A program made the translations under genes and the position numbers. Positions 13,986-22,141 of a stretch of 64,000 nt of DNA are shown here, piece by piece. Every line of letters begins with the position of its first letter. The stretch's first letter is position 1. Source of the DNA: Thermoanaerobacterium sp. PSU-2 (GTDB lineage: Bacteria; Bacillota; Thermoanaerobacteria; Thermoanaerobacterales; Thermoanaerobacteraceae); the NCBI RefSeq assembly GCF_002102475.1, contig NZ_MSQD01000010.1, forward strand, positions 1-64,000, read 5' to 3'. The notes beneath the pieces were generated by a model, which saw only the letters and a list, made by a program, of their open reading frames with translations, searched no databases and was not told the DNA's origin.

Positions 13986-16448
13986 TCATCTCAGTCTTAA
14001 ACCTGTCATATAGTACAACATGTCATCTATTTTTTTAATAATCTCATCATCTGCATCGCCATCTATTGATATGCCAATCGTCATGTCATCTAAATACACG
14101 CTTGGATTTTTCTTAAGCTTAACTCCCATTTCTCCAAATACTCTCTTTGCAATATTTATGACTTCTATCTGATTGCACCCATTTCCTACTAAGATCTGCC
14201 AGCCAGTCCTCTTTATAAGTTCGTCTATTTTTTCTTTGTACCTTTCACCGACTACCTTAGATATGAATGATAGCTCAATATACTTGATGCCATTTAATGT
14301 CTTTATGCTTTTTTTATAAGGCTTATGAGGCAAATCCCTAAACACCTCGTCTATGATCTTAAGTGCTTCATTCTGCTCCAGTTTATCATCACCTGTATCG
14401 ACAAGGCGAATTGTATCAACTGGCGCGTCTTGTCCATTAATAACGAGCTTAAGTCCCGTCTCATTGTAAAATTTATCTTTCACTTCTTCAATATTTTCAA
14501 TTTCTCCGTCGATCTTTACAGATACTAACTTGTCTGCGCCTTTGTAGGATACTTTGTTAATAGTAACATTTGGCATAAGCTTATATATCACATCATTTAT
14601 GGCCGATGTGTTTACATTTTCGTTTAATTCGACTTTCCACCATGTCCTCTCCTCAAATTCTTTAAATAAATCTGAATACTTATTTTTAGCTACATCTGGA
14701 AAATCAAAGTACAAAATAGCTATCTTCTCATCAAATCTGGCGCCTTTTTTGTAAAGTCCCGTTTCTCTGCTAAAGTATTCATCAACTAACGACAGCATCT
14801 GATTCACTTCCATAGGGCCTTCATCTTTTTCTGACTTTAGTTCTTCTTCTGATATAGCGTGATATAAAAACATCATCTTTTTATCAGGTTGGAAATATAA
14901 TGAGTTATTTAATAAATCTTTTAAAGCATCAGTATCCTCTATACAACCCCATATTCCCCCTATATCTTCTACAGATAATGCGGCATCTGCACCGATTCTG
15001 TCAAGTACAAATCTCCAAAGCTTTTCTATATTGATTTCGTTTAAAGCTTCTTCCATTTTCATTGAAGGATATGGATTTCTTTTAAGCTGTTTTCGCGGAT
15101 TTTGTATATCAATCTCCTGCACATCGCCATTTTGTGGCACGTACACATCTGTTTTAATGTCTTTTTGTATCTCTCTTCCTAAAAAATTTATCGTATCTGG
15201 ATCGCCATGGATTAAAAACACTTTTTTAGGATAAAGGAAATTTACAAGCGACAGTATCTCGCTCATGTCAGCATGTGCCGAAAGTCCAAACTTGTCAACC
15301 GCACATTTTACCGGTATTTCTTTATCCGCCAATTTAAGCTTTTTATCATCGTCTTTCTCATCCGTAAGCTCCAAAAGCCTTCTTCCAGGCGACTCCTCGT
15401 CTTGATACCCTGTTATGGCTATCAGATTTTTTTCATCTTCTGCCAGTTTTTCAGCATACCACTGGCTGGGACCGCCTGTAAGCATTCCTGAGCTTGATAC
15501 TATAACGCATGGCTCTTTTATGATTTCTTCCCTCATTTCAAATTTGTCAACTGGCATTACATTGTCATCAAAAAATATTTCTCCGCCTTTAAAAATTTTC
15601 TTAGCCAGAGTTTCCCTTAAGTAGTTTGGATTTAACTTGTAAATCCTGCATATATCTTTTACCATGCCATCTACGTAAACCTTTGTACTTATCATGCCTT
15701 TATTTATAGCCTTTTTAAGTATGAGGATTATTTCCTGAGCTCTACCCAAGGCAAAGGCAGGTATCAACACTTTTCCGCCATTTTTTACTACAGATCCTAT
15801 CTTCTCAACAAGCCTTGATTCTTCTAATTCTCTATTTGCATGAAGCTTGTCACCATACGTAGATTCAAAAAAAGCTACATCAGGCCTTAATTTAGGTATG
15901 GAAGCGCCTTCTATCGCATTCTGCCTAAATCTTGAGAAGTCACCTGAGTAAAAAAAGCTTCCCTCATTTCCGACTATGTATATTGACGCTGCACCTGCTA
16001 TATGGCCGGCACTGTAAAATGTCACCTTTAAATCAGAATCTAAAAAAGGTGAAAATGTATGCCCAGGCGTATGGCATATTATCCTGTTTAACATTTCTTT
16101 TACGTGTATCTCAGCATAAGCAGGTATCTCCGCTTCTCTTTCCATTATCTTCAAGCTGTCATACAAAAGTACCCTTGTCAAATCTTTTGCAGCATGTGTC
16201 ATGTATATCTTGGCATCAGGGTAAATTCTTGATATTATAGGCAGTGCGCCAATGTGATCCATGTGAGCATGGCTTATCAATATCACATCGACACCGCCAT
16301 TTTCCTGGATAAGCTGAAAATCAGGAAGGTTGTCCTTACTTGACGACATCCTTATGCCACAATCTAATAAAATATTTTTCCCGTCTATATTCACCAAATA
16401 GCAGGATGCACCTACTTCACTTGCTCCGCCGCAAAAATAAAACTTCAT
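13986..16448 (-). CDS. Beta-CASP metallo-beta-lactamase nuclease with four C-terminal repeats
   Basis: An 820-residue protein. Residues 1 to about 440 are a beta-CASP metallo-beta-lactamase domain: HAHMDH (60-65) binds two zinc ions, GHTFSPF and YSGDFS follow, and the beta-CASP part has FFESTYGD, PAFALGRAQE and VSSSGMLTGGPS, ending with the LSAHAD motif. Such proteins are usually RNases of about 430-540 residues. About 100 residues of linker follow. Residues 544-820 then form four successive related units of about 62-78 residues, predicted helix-strand-strand-helix-strand, each ending in a pattern like ETGLKLVI, RTGWQILV or MTGLRLR. The duplicated tail could bind RNA or a partner. It sits in an operon with FAH upstream and LarA downstream. 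Confidence 0.85.
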   Translation of the reverse strand: MKFYFCGGASEVGASCYLVNIDGKNILLDCGIRMSSSKDNLPDFQLIQENGGVDVILISHAHMDHIGALPIISRIYPDAKIYMTHAAKDLTRVLLYDSLKIMEREAEIPAYAEIHVKEMLNRIICHTPGHTFSPFLDSDLKVTFYSAGHIAGAASIYIVGNEGSFFYSGDFSRFRQNAIEGASIPKLRPDVAFFESTYGDKLHANRELEESRLVEKIGSVVKNGGKVLIPAFALGRAQEIILILKKAINKGMISTKVYVDGMVKDICRIYKLNPNYLRETLAKKIFKGGEIFFDDNVMPVDKFEMREEIIKEPCVIVSSSGMLTGGPSQWYAEKLAEDEKNLIAITGYQDEESPGRRLLELTDEKDDDKKLKLADKEIPVKCAVDKFGLSAHADMSEILSLVNFLYPKKVFLIHGDPDTINFLGREIQKDIKTDVYVPQNGDVQEIDIQNPRKQLKRNPYPSMKMEEALNEINIEKLWRFVLDRIGADAALSVEDIGGIWGCIEDTDALKDLLNNSLYFQPDKKMMFLYHAISEEELKSEKDEGPMEVNQMLSLVDEYFSRETGLYKKGARFDEKIAILYFDFPDVAKNKYSDLFKEFEERTWWKVELNENVNTSAINDVIYKLMPNVTINKVSYKGADKLVSVKIDGEIENIEEVKDKFYNETGLKLVINGQDAPVDTIRLVDTGDDKLEQNEALKIIDEVFRDLPHKPYKKSIKTLNGIKYIELSFISKVVGERYKEKIDELIKRTGWQILVGNGCNQIEVINIAKRVFGEMGVKLKKNPSVYLDDMTIGISIDGDADDEIIKKIDDMLYYMTGLRLR

Positions 16449-16459
16449 GTGTATCCCCT

Positions 16460-17188
16460 TTACTTGACTTTATTTGTAAGCTTGCCTATTCCTTCAATTT
16501 CAATTGTGACCACATCCCCTGACTTTATCGGTCCCACTCCCGATGGGGTTCCTGTAAGTATTACATCGCCAGGATTTAATGTCATGACATGGGATATGAA
16601 TGATACAAGCTTAGGTACATTGAATATAAGGTGCTTTGTGTTGCTGTGCTGCTTCAATACGCCATTTACGTATGTTTTTATCTCTAAGTTTGAAGGGTCT
16701 AAATCGGTTTCAATCCATGGCCCTATAGGCAAAAACGTATCAAATGACTTTGCCCTCGTCCACTGGACGTCTTTTGACTGCAGATCTCTGGCTGTGACAT
16801 CATTTGCGATTGTATAGCCAAGTACATAGTCTAATGCATCATCTTCTGAAACATCCTTCGCCGCCTTTTTTATGACGACAGCCAGTTCTCCTTCGTAGTC
16901 AACTCTCTCTGACATTTCAGGAATCACTATGTAATCATCAGGCCCTATCGCTGCAGTTGCAGGCTTTATAAATAGAGTAGGCTCATCAGGGCGCCTGTCC
17001 CCCATCTCCTCAATGTGATCTCCATAATTCAATCCGACGCATACAGCCTTTGTCATATCGCATGGCGGCAGAAGCTTCACATCGTCAATCTTTAAACTTT
17101 TAATCAAACTCCCATCTATTGTAAAAATATTTTCACCATCTACTATTCCATACTTCTTTCCTTCATCATCTATTCTTACAATTCTCAT
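16460..17188 (-). CDS. Fumarylacetoacetase (FAH) family hydrolase
   Basis: A 242-residue FAH-family enzyme. The metal ligands are visible as E99 and E101 (VDYEGELAVV) and D130 (ANDVTARD). The LNYGDHIEEM, WTRAKSFDTFLPIGPW and ILTGTPSGVGP motifs are typical of the acylpyruvase/2-oxo-acid decarboxylase branch. It may hydrolyse or decarboxylate a 2-oxo-dicarboxylate; oxaloacetate decarboxylase is one possibility for this branch. It starts after AAAAGGAGC and is the first gene of the FAH-MBL-LarA-TetR unit, 11 bases ahead of the MBL gene. Confidence 0.88.
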   Translation of the reverse strand: MRIVRIDDEGKKYGIVDGENIFTIDGSLIKSLKIDDVKLLPPCDMTKAVCVGLNYGDHIEEMGDRRPDEPTLFIKPATAAIGPDDYIVIPEMSERVDYEGELAVVIKKAAKDVSEDDALDYVLGYTIANDVTARDLQSKDVQWTRAKSFDTFLPIGPWIETDLDPSNLEIKTYVNGVLKQHSNTKHLIFNVPKLVSFISHVMTLNPGDVILTGTPSGVGPIKSGDVVTIEIEGIGKLTNKVK

Positions 17189-17221
17189 GTATATCGCTCC
17201 TTTTTATATCTTTTTATAGAT

Positions 17222-17250
17222 ATTTTAGCATAATATAAAAGAGGTGTAAA
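17222..17250 (-). promoter_or_regulatory. Sigma-A promoter for the FAH operon
   Basis: Minus strand TTTACA (17250-17245), a 17-base spacer, and TAAAAT (17227-17222), about 35 bases upstream of the FAH start. It is divergent from the aroF promoter, with the -35 boxes about 30 bases apart. Confidence 0.65.
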
Positions 17251-17282
17251 AACATTTTAGTAATTTAAAGTAAAAAATTTTA

Positions 17283-17311
17283 TTGACACAAGGGTCTTTT
17301 TGTTGTATTAT
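17283..17311 (+). promoter_or_regulatory. Sigma-A promoter for the aroF leader
   Basis: TTGACA (17283-17288), a 17-base spacer, and TATTAT (17306-17311), placing transcription start just before the T-box leader. Confidence 0.85.
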
Positions 17312-17324
17312 TATTACAATAATT

Positions 17325-17577
17325 TGAGTGAAAGACGATGAAAGAGGAAAGTAGGTATGTGGAGGATTATAGAGAGTCCGGGATGGTGGAAGCCGGATAT
17401 CTTAAACATATTGAAGTTCCCTCTTAAGTTGCGATCTGAAACCATAGTAGGTGATGCCGGAGTCTTCTACCGTTAAAAAGAAGGGAGTATGATTGTACTC
17501 TTAGAGTGAACCTTTCATGGTTAATAAAGGTGGTACCGCGGAAAATCTCCGTCCTTTGGGATGAGAGATTTTTTTTA
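17325..17577 (+). ncRNA. T-box leader upstream of DAHP synthase
   Basis: A complete T-box riboswitch, which senses uncharged tRNA. Stem I shows the AGTA element near 17350, a distal loop with GGTGGAAGCCGG, and a specifier region around GAAGTTCCC (17413-17421). The T-box sequence AAAGGTGGTACCGCGG spans 17526-17541. A terminator hairpin (AATCTC pairing with GAGATT, then eight T) ends near 17577. The most likely specifier codon is TTC at 17417-17419 (phenylalanine); no TAC or TGG fits that position. Uncharged tRNA-Phe would then turn on aroF. The leader, its promoter and terminator are certain; the specifier is inferred. Confidence 0.93.
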
Positions 17578-17607
17578 TAAGATAATATGTTAAAAGGGGT
17601 TGATTTG

Positions 17608-18615
17608 ATGGTCATTATAATGAAAGAAAATGCCACAGAAGAGAATATAAAAAATGTCTGCGAATACGTAAATAAATTCAATCTATCGACGCACGTAGTA
17701 AATGGCGCCGAAAGGTCTATAATCGGCGTCATCGGAAATGTGGAAGTCCTGGAAGATAAGCCTATATCATCAATGGAAGGCGTATACGACGTCGTCAGGA
17801 TTTCTTCACCGTATAAGCTTGTGTCAAGGTCTGCAAAGCCTGACAGCACTGTCGTAAGAGTCAAAGATGTAGACATCGGCGGAGGCAGTTTCGTCATGAT
17901 GGCAGGCCCATGTGCAGTAGAAAGCTATGAGCAAATGCTTGAAGCTGCCAAAGCAGTCAAAAAATCAGGTGCAAAAGTTTTAAGAGGCGGTGCATACAAG
18001 CCAAGGTCATCACCATATTCTTTCCAAGGATTAGAAGAAGAAGGGCTTAAGATACTAAATGCCGTCGGGCGAGAAACAGGTATGGTCACTATAACAGAGA
18101 TAGTCAGCAGCTCCCACATAGAAAAAGTATCACAATACGCAGATATACTGCAAGTAGGCTCAAGGAACATGCAGAATTTCGAGCTTTTAAAAGAGATAGG
18201 CAAGTCAAACATGCCGGTTTTACTGAAGCGTGGCTTGTCATCGACTATAGAAGAATGGCTTAATGCAGCAGAATACATCATGAAAGAAGGAAATCCCAAT
18301 GTCATACTTTGTGAAAGAGGCATACGCACATTTGAGACGTACACAAGAAACACTCTTGACTTAAATGCTGTGGCTGCAGTAAAAAATTTATCACATCTTC
18401 CTGTAATAGTCGATCCAAGTCACGGCACAGGCAGGCGTGACCTTATAGCGCCATTATCAAGGGCTGCCGTGGCAGTTGGAGCAGATGGACTCATCATAGA
18501 GGTGCACCCGCATCCCGACATGGCCCTTTCAGATGGTGCACAGTCATTGACCCCTGAAGAATTTGACAAAGTTGCAAAAGAAGTGAATAAAATTCTTTTG
18601 GCATTGAAAGGTTAA
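17608..18615 (+). CDS. aroF: DAHP synthase (3-deoxy-7-phosphoheptulonate synthase)
   Basis: A 335-residue type I-beta enzyme that condenses phosphoenolpyruvate and erythrose-4-phosphate, the first step to aromatic amino acids. The N-terminal 70 residues form a ferredoxin-like regulatory domain ([14 protein letters not shown]), as in Thermotoga, and the barrel carries [36 protein letters not shown] and [10 protein letters not shown]. The ATG at 17608 is chosen because AAGGGG lies eight bases upstream and it matches the usual family start; an ATG at 17587 lies before that site. It is the only gene of its unit, controlled by the T-box and ended by a terminator. Confidence 0.95.
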   Translation: MVIIMKENATEENIKNVCEYVNKFNLSTHVVNGAERSIIGVIGNVEVLEDKPISSMEGVYDVVRISSPYKLVSRSAKPDSTVVRVKDVDIGGGSFVMMAGPCAVESYEQMLEAAKAVKKSGAKVLRGGAYKPRSSPYSFQGLEEEGLKILNAVGRETGMVTITEIVSSSHIEKVSQYADILQVGSRNMQNFELLKEIGKSNMPVLLKRGLSSTIEEWLNAAEYIMKEGNPNVILCERGIRTFETYTRNTLDLNAVAAVKNLSHLPVIVDPSHGTGRRDLIAPLSRAAVAVGADGLIIEVHPHPDMALSDGAQSLTPEEFDKVAKEVNKILLALKG

Positions 18616-18619
18616 AGCT

Positions 18620-18656
18620 AAAGCTGGATTATCATACGATAGCCCAGCTTTTTTTA
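18620..18656 (+). terminator. Terminator after aroF
   Basis: AAAGCTGG (18620-18627) pairs with CCAGCTTT (18644-18651), followed by further T. Confidence 0.88.
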
Positions 18657-18670
18657 TCAGCACACATTAG

Positions 18671-18774
18671 ATTTTTCTATGTTTTACAAACATTCAGCAT
18701 AGAATAATATACGAAGTTTTAGATGAAGAAAGAGTTGTAAAAATCTACAGGATGTAGACACACTACCAGTAAAA
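18671..18774 (+). pseudogene. RelE/ParE toxin C-terminal relic
   Basis: The plus strand encodes RIIYEVLDEERVVKIYRM, then a TAG stop, then THYQ. RelE-family toxins commonly end in ...VVKIYRMWTHYE, so the TAG most likely replaces the tryptophan codon TGG. There is no start codon, and only about 30 codons remain. This is a decayed fragment beside an active-looking Phd-Doc module. Confidence 0.65.
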
Positions 18775-18800
18775 ACATTATTCCGTTGATATTATATTAC

Positions 18801-18848
18801 AAACAATGCAGGTGAACTGTCCAAGAAATTAGTCCACCTGCATTGTTT
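18801..18848. other. Long perfect hairpin downstream of doc
   Basis: AAACAATGCAGGTG (18801-18814) pairs perfectly with its complement at 18835-18848, with three further possible pairs inside. No T run follows on the doc (minus) strand, so it is not a standard terminator. It could be an mRNA 3'-end stabiliser or the remnant of a small mobile repeat. Confidence 0.7.
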
Positions 18849-18869
18849 ATAAAGTTCGATTGGCATAAA

Positions 18870-19244
18870 CTATCTATGTTGAAATATCCATTCCAATAAC
18901 CCTTTGTCATCCATTTCTCCACTGGCAAGCTGCAAACCTGCATTAATAATATCTTGATCCGTACAACTAAGCTGTACACCATTCAATTCAAGAAAGACCA
19001 TCATAGCAAGCATTCCTATACGCTTGTTTCCATCTATAAAAGGATGATTTCGTATTATTGAATAACCAAGTCGTGCAGCCTTTTCTTCAAGGGATGAATA
19101 TACATAAACGCCGTCAAAAGTTTGAAAAGGTGCGTTAGCAGCAAGGTCCAGAAGCCCGCTGTCACGAATTCCGTCAATTCCACCCGTCTCACGAATCAGA
19201 ATACTGTGCATTAGTACAATCTGTGGTACACTTAACCGTATCAT
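18870..19244 (-). CDS. doc: Doc-type toxin (Fic domain)
   Basis: A 124-residue Fic-fold toxin. The active-site motif HPFIDGNKRIG (67-77) matches HxFx(D/E)GNxxR, with H67 catalytic. Doc phosphorylates elongation factor Tu and stalls translation. Length matches Doc (about 126). Its ATG overlaps the antitoxin stop by four bases, the standard Phd-Doc layout. Confidence 0.92.
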   Translation of the reverse strand: MIRLSVPQIVLMHSILIRETGGIDGIRDSGLLDLAANAPFQTFDGVYVYSSLEEKAARLGYSIIRNHPFIDGNKRIGMLAMMVFLELNGVQLSCTDQDIINAGLQLASGEMDDKGLLEWIFQHR

Positions 19245-19483
19245 TTAGCTAATTCCTCAAAAGCACTACGGTGCTTGGCAATTAATCGGATTGCAATGCT
19301 TTCTATATCTTCATTTTTTGCAATCTGCTCATCTTTATATTCTTTAAACTCTGTTATAACATATTTCGGAACATTGTTTTTCAAAATTACCACAACACCA
19401 TTTTTATCTACTAACCTTGCAACTTTCGAAAAGTTTTGATTAGCCTCCGTGATAGAAACCATGTTTTCTGTATTAATCTTCAT
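19241..19483 (-). CDS. phd: Phd/YefM-family antitoxin
   Basis: An 80-residue antitoxin. The N-terminal part (MVSITEANQNFSKVARLVDKNG then VVVILKNNVPKYVI) is the Phd/YefM DNA-binding fold, and the acidic helical C terminus would wrap the toxin. It precedes doc with a four-base overlap. Such antitoxins normally repress their own operon together with the toxin. Confidence 0.9.
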   Translation of the reverse strand: MKINTENMVSITEANQNFSKVARLVDKNGVVVILKNNVPKYVITEFKEYKDEQIAKNEDIESIAIRLIAKHRSAFEELAK

Positions 19484-19623
19484 GCTTTATACACCTCCTA
19501 CCTTTATTATATCCTAATGTAGGATAAATTCAACCTATTCCCATTAAATAGTAGTAGTAATATTATGACAAACTTGAATTCGCAAGTAATAATTCTATTA
19601 TTCATAAATTAAAAATATAAAAA

Positions 19624-19694
19624 ATAAATAGCAGCTAAAGCATTTCTTTTAGTATTTTGCGGGCGCTTAATAAAGAAACACTGATTTTAGCTGC
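19624..19694 (-). terminator. Long imperfect hairpin after trmL
   Basis: GCAGCTAAA pairs with TTTAGCTGC, with an inner AAAGAAA/TTTCTTT stem. On the minus strand it is followed by a T-rich run, fitting a terminator for trmL. Confidence 0.5.
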
Positions 19695-19702
19695 ACTTTA
19701 TA

Positions 19703-20173
19703 TCAATACATATTGGGAAAACCCAATTGTTTTAAAGCTTCATAAACTACAATTGCTACGGAATTTGACAAGTTTAAAGACCTTTCCGCCTTTACCTCGT
19801 TCATAGGTATCCTTATGCAGTCATCTTCGTACTTCTCTCTAAGCCACTGAGGAAGGCCTGCTGATTCTTTCCCGAAAAGGATGTAAGACTCATCTTCGTA
19901 CTTTACTTCGTGATAAAAGTGTTTGCCTTTTGTGGTAGCTAAATAATATTTACATCCTTTCGTAGACTCTAAAAATTCCTCTAAATTTTCGTACACCTTT
20001 AAGTCAAGGTATGGCCAATAATCAAGTCCAGACCTTTTTAAATACTTCTCACTTAGAGAAAAACCAAGCGGTTTTACTAAGTGAAGCTTAGATCCTGTAA
20101 GGACACAAGTCCTTGCTATATTACCTGTATTTTGCGGTATCTCCGGCTCAACCAATACTACATTTATGGGCAT
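19703..20173 (-). CDS. trmL: tRNA (cytidine/uridine-34 2'-O)-methyltransferase TrmL
   Basis: A 156-residue SPOUT methyltransferase that methylates the wobble ribose of certain leucine tRNAs. The knotted-fold signature is clear: VEPEIPQNTGNIARTC at the N terminus, LFGKESAGLP in the middle and NLSNSVAIVVYEAL near the C terminus. The ATG at 20173 gives a seven-base spacing from GGAGG; the ATG at 20179 sits too close. It follows the small membrane protein gene by 15 bases. Confidence 0.93.
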   Translation of the reverse strand: MPINVVLVEPEIPQNTGNIARTCVLTGSKLHLVKPLGFSLSEKYLKRSGLDYWPYLDLKVYENLEEFLESTKGCKYYLATTKGKHFYHEVKYEDESYILFGKESAGLPQWLREKYEDDCIRIPMNEVKAERSLNLSNSVAIVVYEALKQLGFPNMY

Positions 20174-20188
20174 TTGCATTCCTCCAGT

Positions 20189-20695
20189 TTATTTAAAGAA
20201 CTTCCTTGGTATGTACTTCCACATAGCTTCTATCATCTTATCATTAGGTTCAAAGTAGAGAATCGTCCTTTTGCCGCTATTTTCAAAGACAGCGAAGTAC
20301 ACGTCGGGTGATGTCATCGAACTTACGGCTTCCACCTTGTTTGGTATCTTTCTGTACTCATCTGAATACTTGTCACTTGACACCTTTGCTACAATCTCAA
20401 AGTCTTTGCAGTCAACACTTAAAAGTCTTTTCCTTCTGCTTTCAGCTACTATCCTATCTACATCCAGCTCACCGTTGGTATATGCGTACTCGTATTCAAT
20501 GTTTTGTGATTTAATCACGTAGTAAGCAAAAAAAGGTATGGCAACGATAAAAAAGATGAGGAAACCTTTCACAAAAGGTATAAGTGGTATTATGAAAAAA
20601 ACAACTACCAATGAAAGTAAAATAAGTCCCAAAGCTTTCAGCATGTCCTTAGATGTCTTTTGTTTTTTTACAAGCTTTTCAATAAATATATCCAC
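20189..20695 (-). CDS. Small two-helix membrane protein, function unknown
   Basis: A 168-residue protein starting at a GTG. Two adjacent hydrophobic segments (about 19-38 and 43-62, with IPLIPFVKGF between) form an N-terminal hairpin anchor. The rest is a soluble domain with strands such as TILYFEPNDKMIEAMWKY near the C terminus. I think it belongs to a conserved family of unknown function in Clostridia; no motif suggests a reaction. It is followed by trmL. A promoter reading TTGCAA-N17-TATTAT lies just upstream on the minus strand. Confidence 0.7.
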   Translation of the reverse strand: MDIFIEKLVKKQKTSKDMLKALGLILLSLVVVFFIIPLIPFVKGFLIFFIVAIPFFAYYVIKSQNIEYEYAYTNGELDVDRIVAESRRKRLLSVDCKDFEIVAKVSSDKYSDEYRKIPNKVEAVSSMTSPDVYFAVFENSGKRTILYFEPNDKMIEAMWKYIPRKFFK

Positions 20696-20763
20696 AAAAT
20701 CAACTCCCAGCTTAATTATACTTTTATAATAAATTTATTTTAACAAATTTGCAACATCATTAT

Positions 20764-22131
20764 TTATACCATGAGATATTTCCACTTTCCCTGCTTAAAC
20801 CTATATGTGTACATGAAAGAACGAACAACGAAGTCAAAGCATATCCCTATCCATATGCCATATATACCCATGCCCATCCACTTGCCTAAAGCGTACCCTA
20901 TGGCAATCCTAAAAAGCCAAAGCCCTATAAATGCCGTCACGACTATATACACCAGATCTCCCGCTGCCCTTAAAACGCCAGACAATACATTCATTATGGC
21001 AAGCATCGGTTCAATTGCAGCAAATATCCTTATTACTACAGACCCCATCCTTATGACTTCAGGATCTGTTGAATAAAGCGCGGCAAGCTGACGTGCAAAG
21101 ATAAACATGATTATACCTATGACCGTTATTATCCGCACAGCTATTTTATTCGACAGTTTTCCGTACGTCTCCGCCAACATCATCTTTCTAGCCCCCAAGC
21201 TTCTTCCAACCAAAGAAGTAGCTGCCAGTTGAAATCCGAATATAGGCATAAATGCAAGGCCATTGGCATTCATGCCTATTTGGTACACTGCAATAGACGC
21301 AGTGCCCATTGTAGAAACTATAACCTGCATTATCAAAAATCCGCCTTGCATTATAAGCTGCTCTAAGGACGCAGGGACGCCAACTTTCACAATCCTTAAC
21401 ATCATAGGAAAATTAAGCTTCACGCCGTCTTTTATGCTTAAATTGATCCTTCTCTTTCCAAAGTAAAGAACATAAAGCTGTATAAAACCACCTATGACCC
21501 TGGCTATGGTGACAGACATGGCAGAACCTTTTACTCCAAAAGCAGGTATAAGCTGATGTCCACCGATATTTACTCCAAATACCGTAAGGGAATTTAATAT
21601 TAGGCTTATCAAGTTTATGGTAGCCGTAATGTACATGGGCGTCCTTGTATCACCTGCACCTCTTAGCGCACCGCCTAATACAATATCTATTATTACAAAT
21701 GGCATGCCCAAAAGAATAATCTTGTAATACATAAGCCCCAGCTCAAATACATCTTTTGCTACAGAACCAAAAAACAATTTTATCAGTGGGACAGCAAAGA
21801 TGTATCCGAAAACGGTAAACAAAATAAAAATGATTATGCACATTACAAGCGCCTGCATAACAGCAAGCTTTGCATTTTCATCGTCATCTTCTCCTATTAG
21901 CCTAGCAACGATTACCGTGCACCCTGTTGACAGCCCTGCAAAGATAGATTGAAAGAAAAACACCAAAGTATTTATCATTCCTACTGCCGCTATAGCCGCT
22001 GTGCTTATGTGGCCTACAAATATGGTTGATACCATGCCAACCATCATTATAAGCATTTGTTCAGTTATAGAAGGCCATGCCAGCTCCAATATTTCCTTTT
22101 GAAGGCTAAATCGCTGTTCAGCTTTCTCCAT
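20764..22131 (-). CDS. MATE-family efflux transporter
   Basis: A 455-residue membrane protein with twelve hydrophobic segments arranged as two six-helix halves, typical of MATE drug/sodium antiporters. The family start (EILELAWPSITEQML) and the second-half equivalent (KVGVPASLEQLIMQGG) are visible. Substrate is unknown. It begins ten bases after dinB, so the two are cotranscribed. Confidence 0.9.
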   Translation of the reverse strand: MEKAEQRFSLQKEILELAWPSITEQMLIMMVGMVSTIFVGHISTAAIAAVGMINTLVFFFQSIFAGLSTGCTVIVARLIGEDDDENAKLAVMQALVMCIIIFILFTVFGYIFAVPLIKLFFGSVAKDVFELGLMYYKIILLGMPFVIIDIVLGGALRGAGDTRTPMYITATINLISLILNSLTVFGVNIGGHQLIPAFGVKGSAMSVTIARVIGGFIQLYVLYFGKRRINLSIKDGVKLNFPMMLRIVKVGVPASLEQLIMQGGFLIMQVIVSTMGTASIAVYQIGMNANGLAFMPIFGFQLAATSLVGRSLGARKMMLAETYGKLSNKIAVRIITVIGIIMFIFARQLAALYSTDPEVIRMGSVVIRIFAAIEPMLAIMNVLSGVLRAAGDLVYIVVTAFIGLWLFRIAIGYALGKWMGMGIYGIWIGICFDFVVRSFMYTYRFKQGKWKYLMV

Positions 22132-22141
22132 TTTGACCCCC

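Noticed and set aside
17424-17897. 157-codon frame opposite the T-box and aroF start
   Set aside because: A shadow of the T-box leader and aroF coding strand, with no ribosome binding site.
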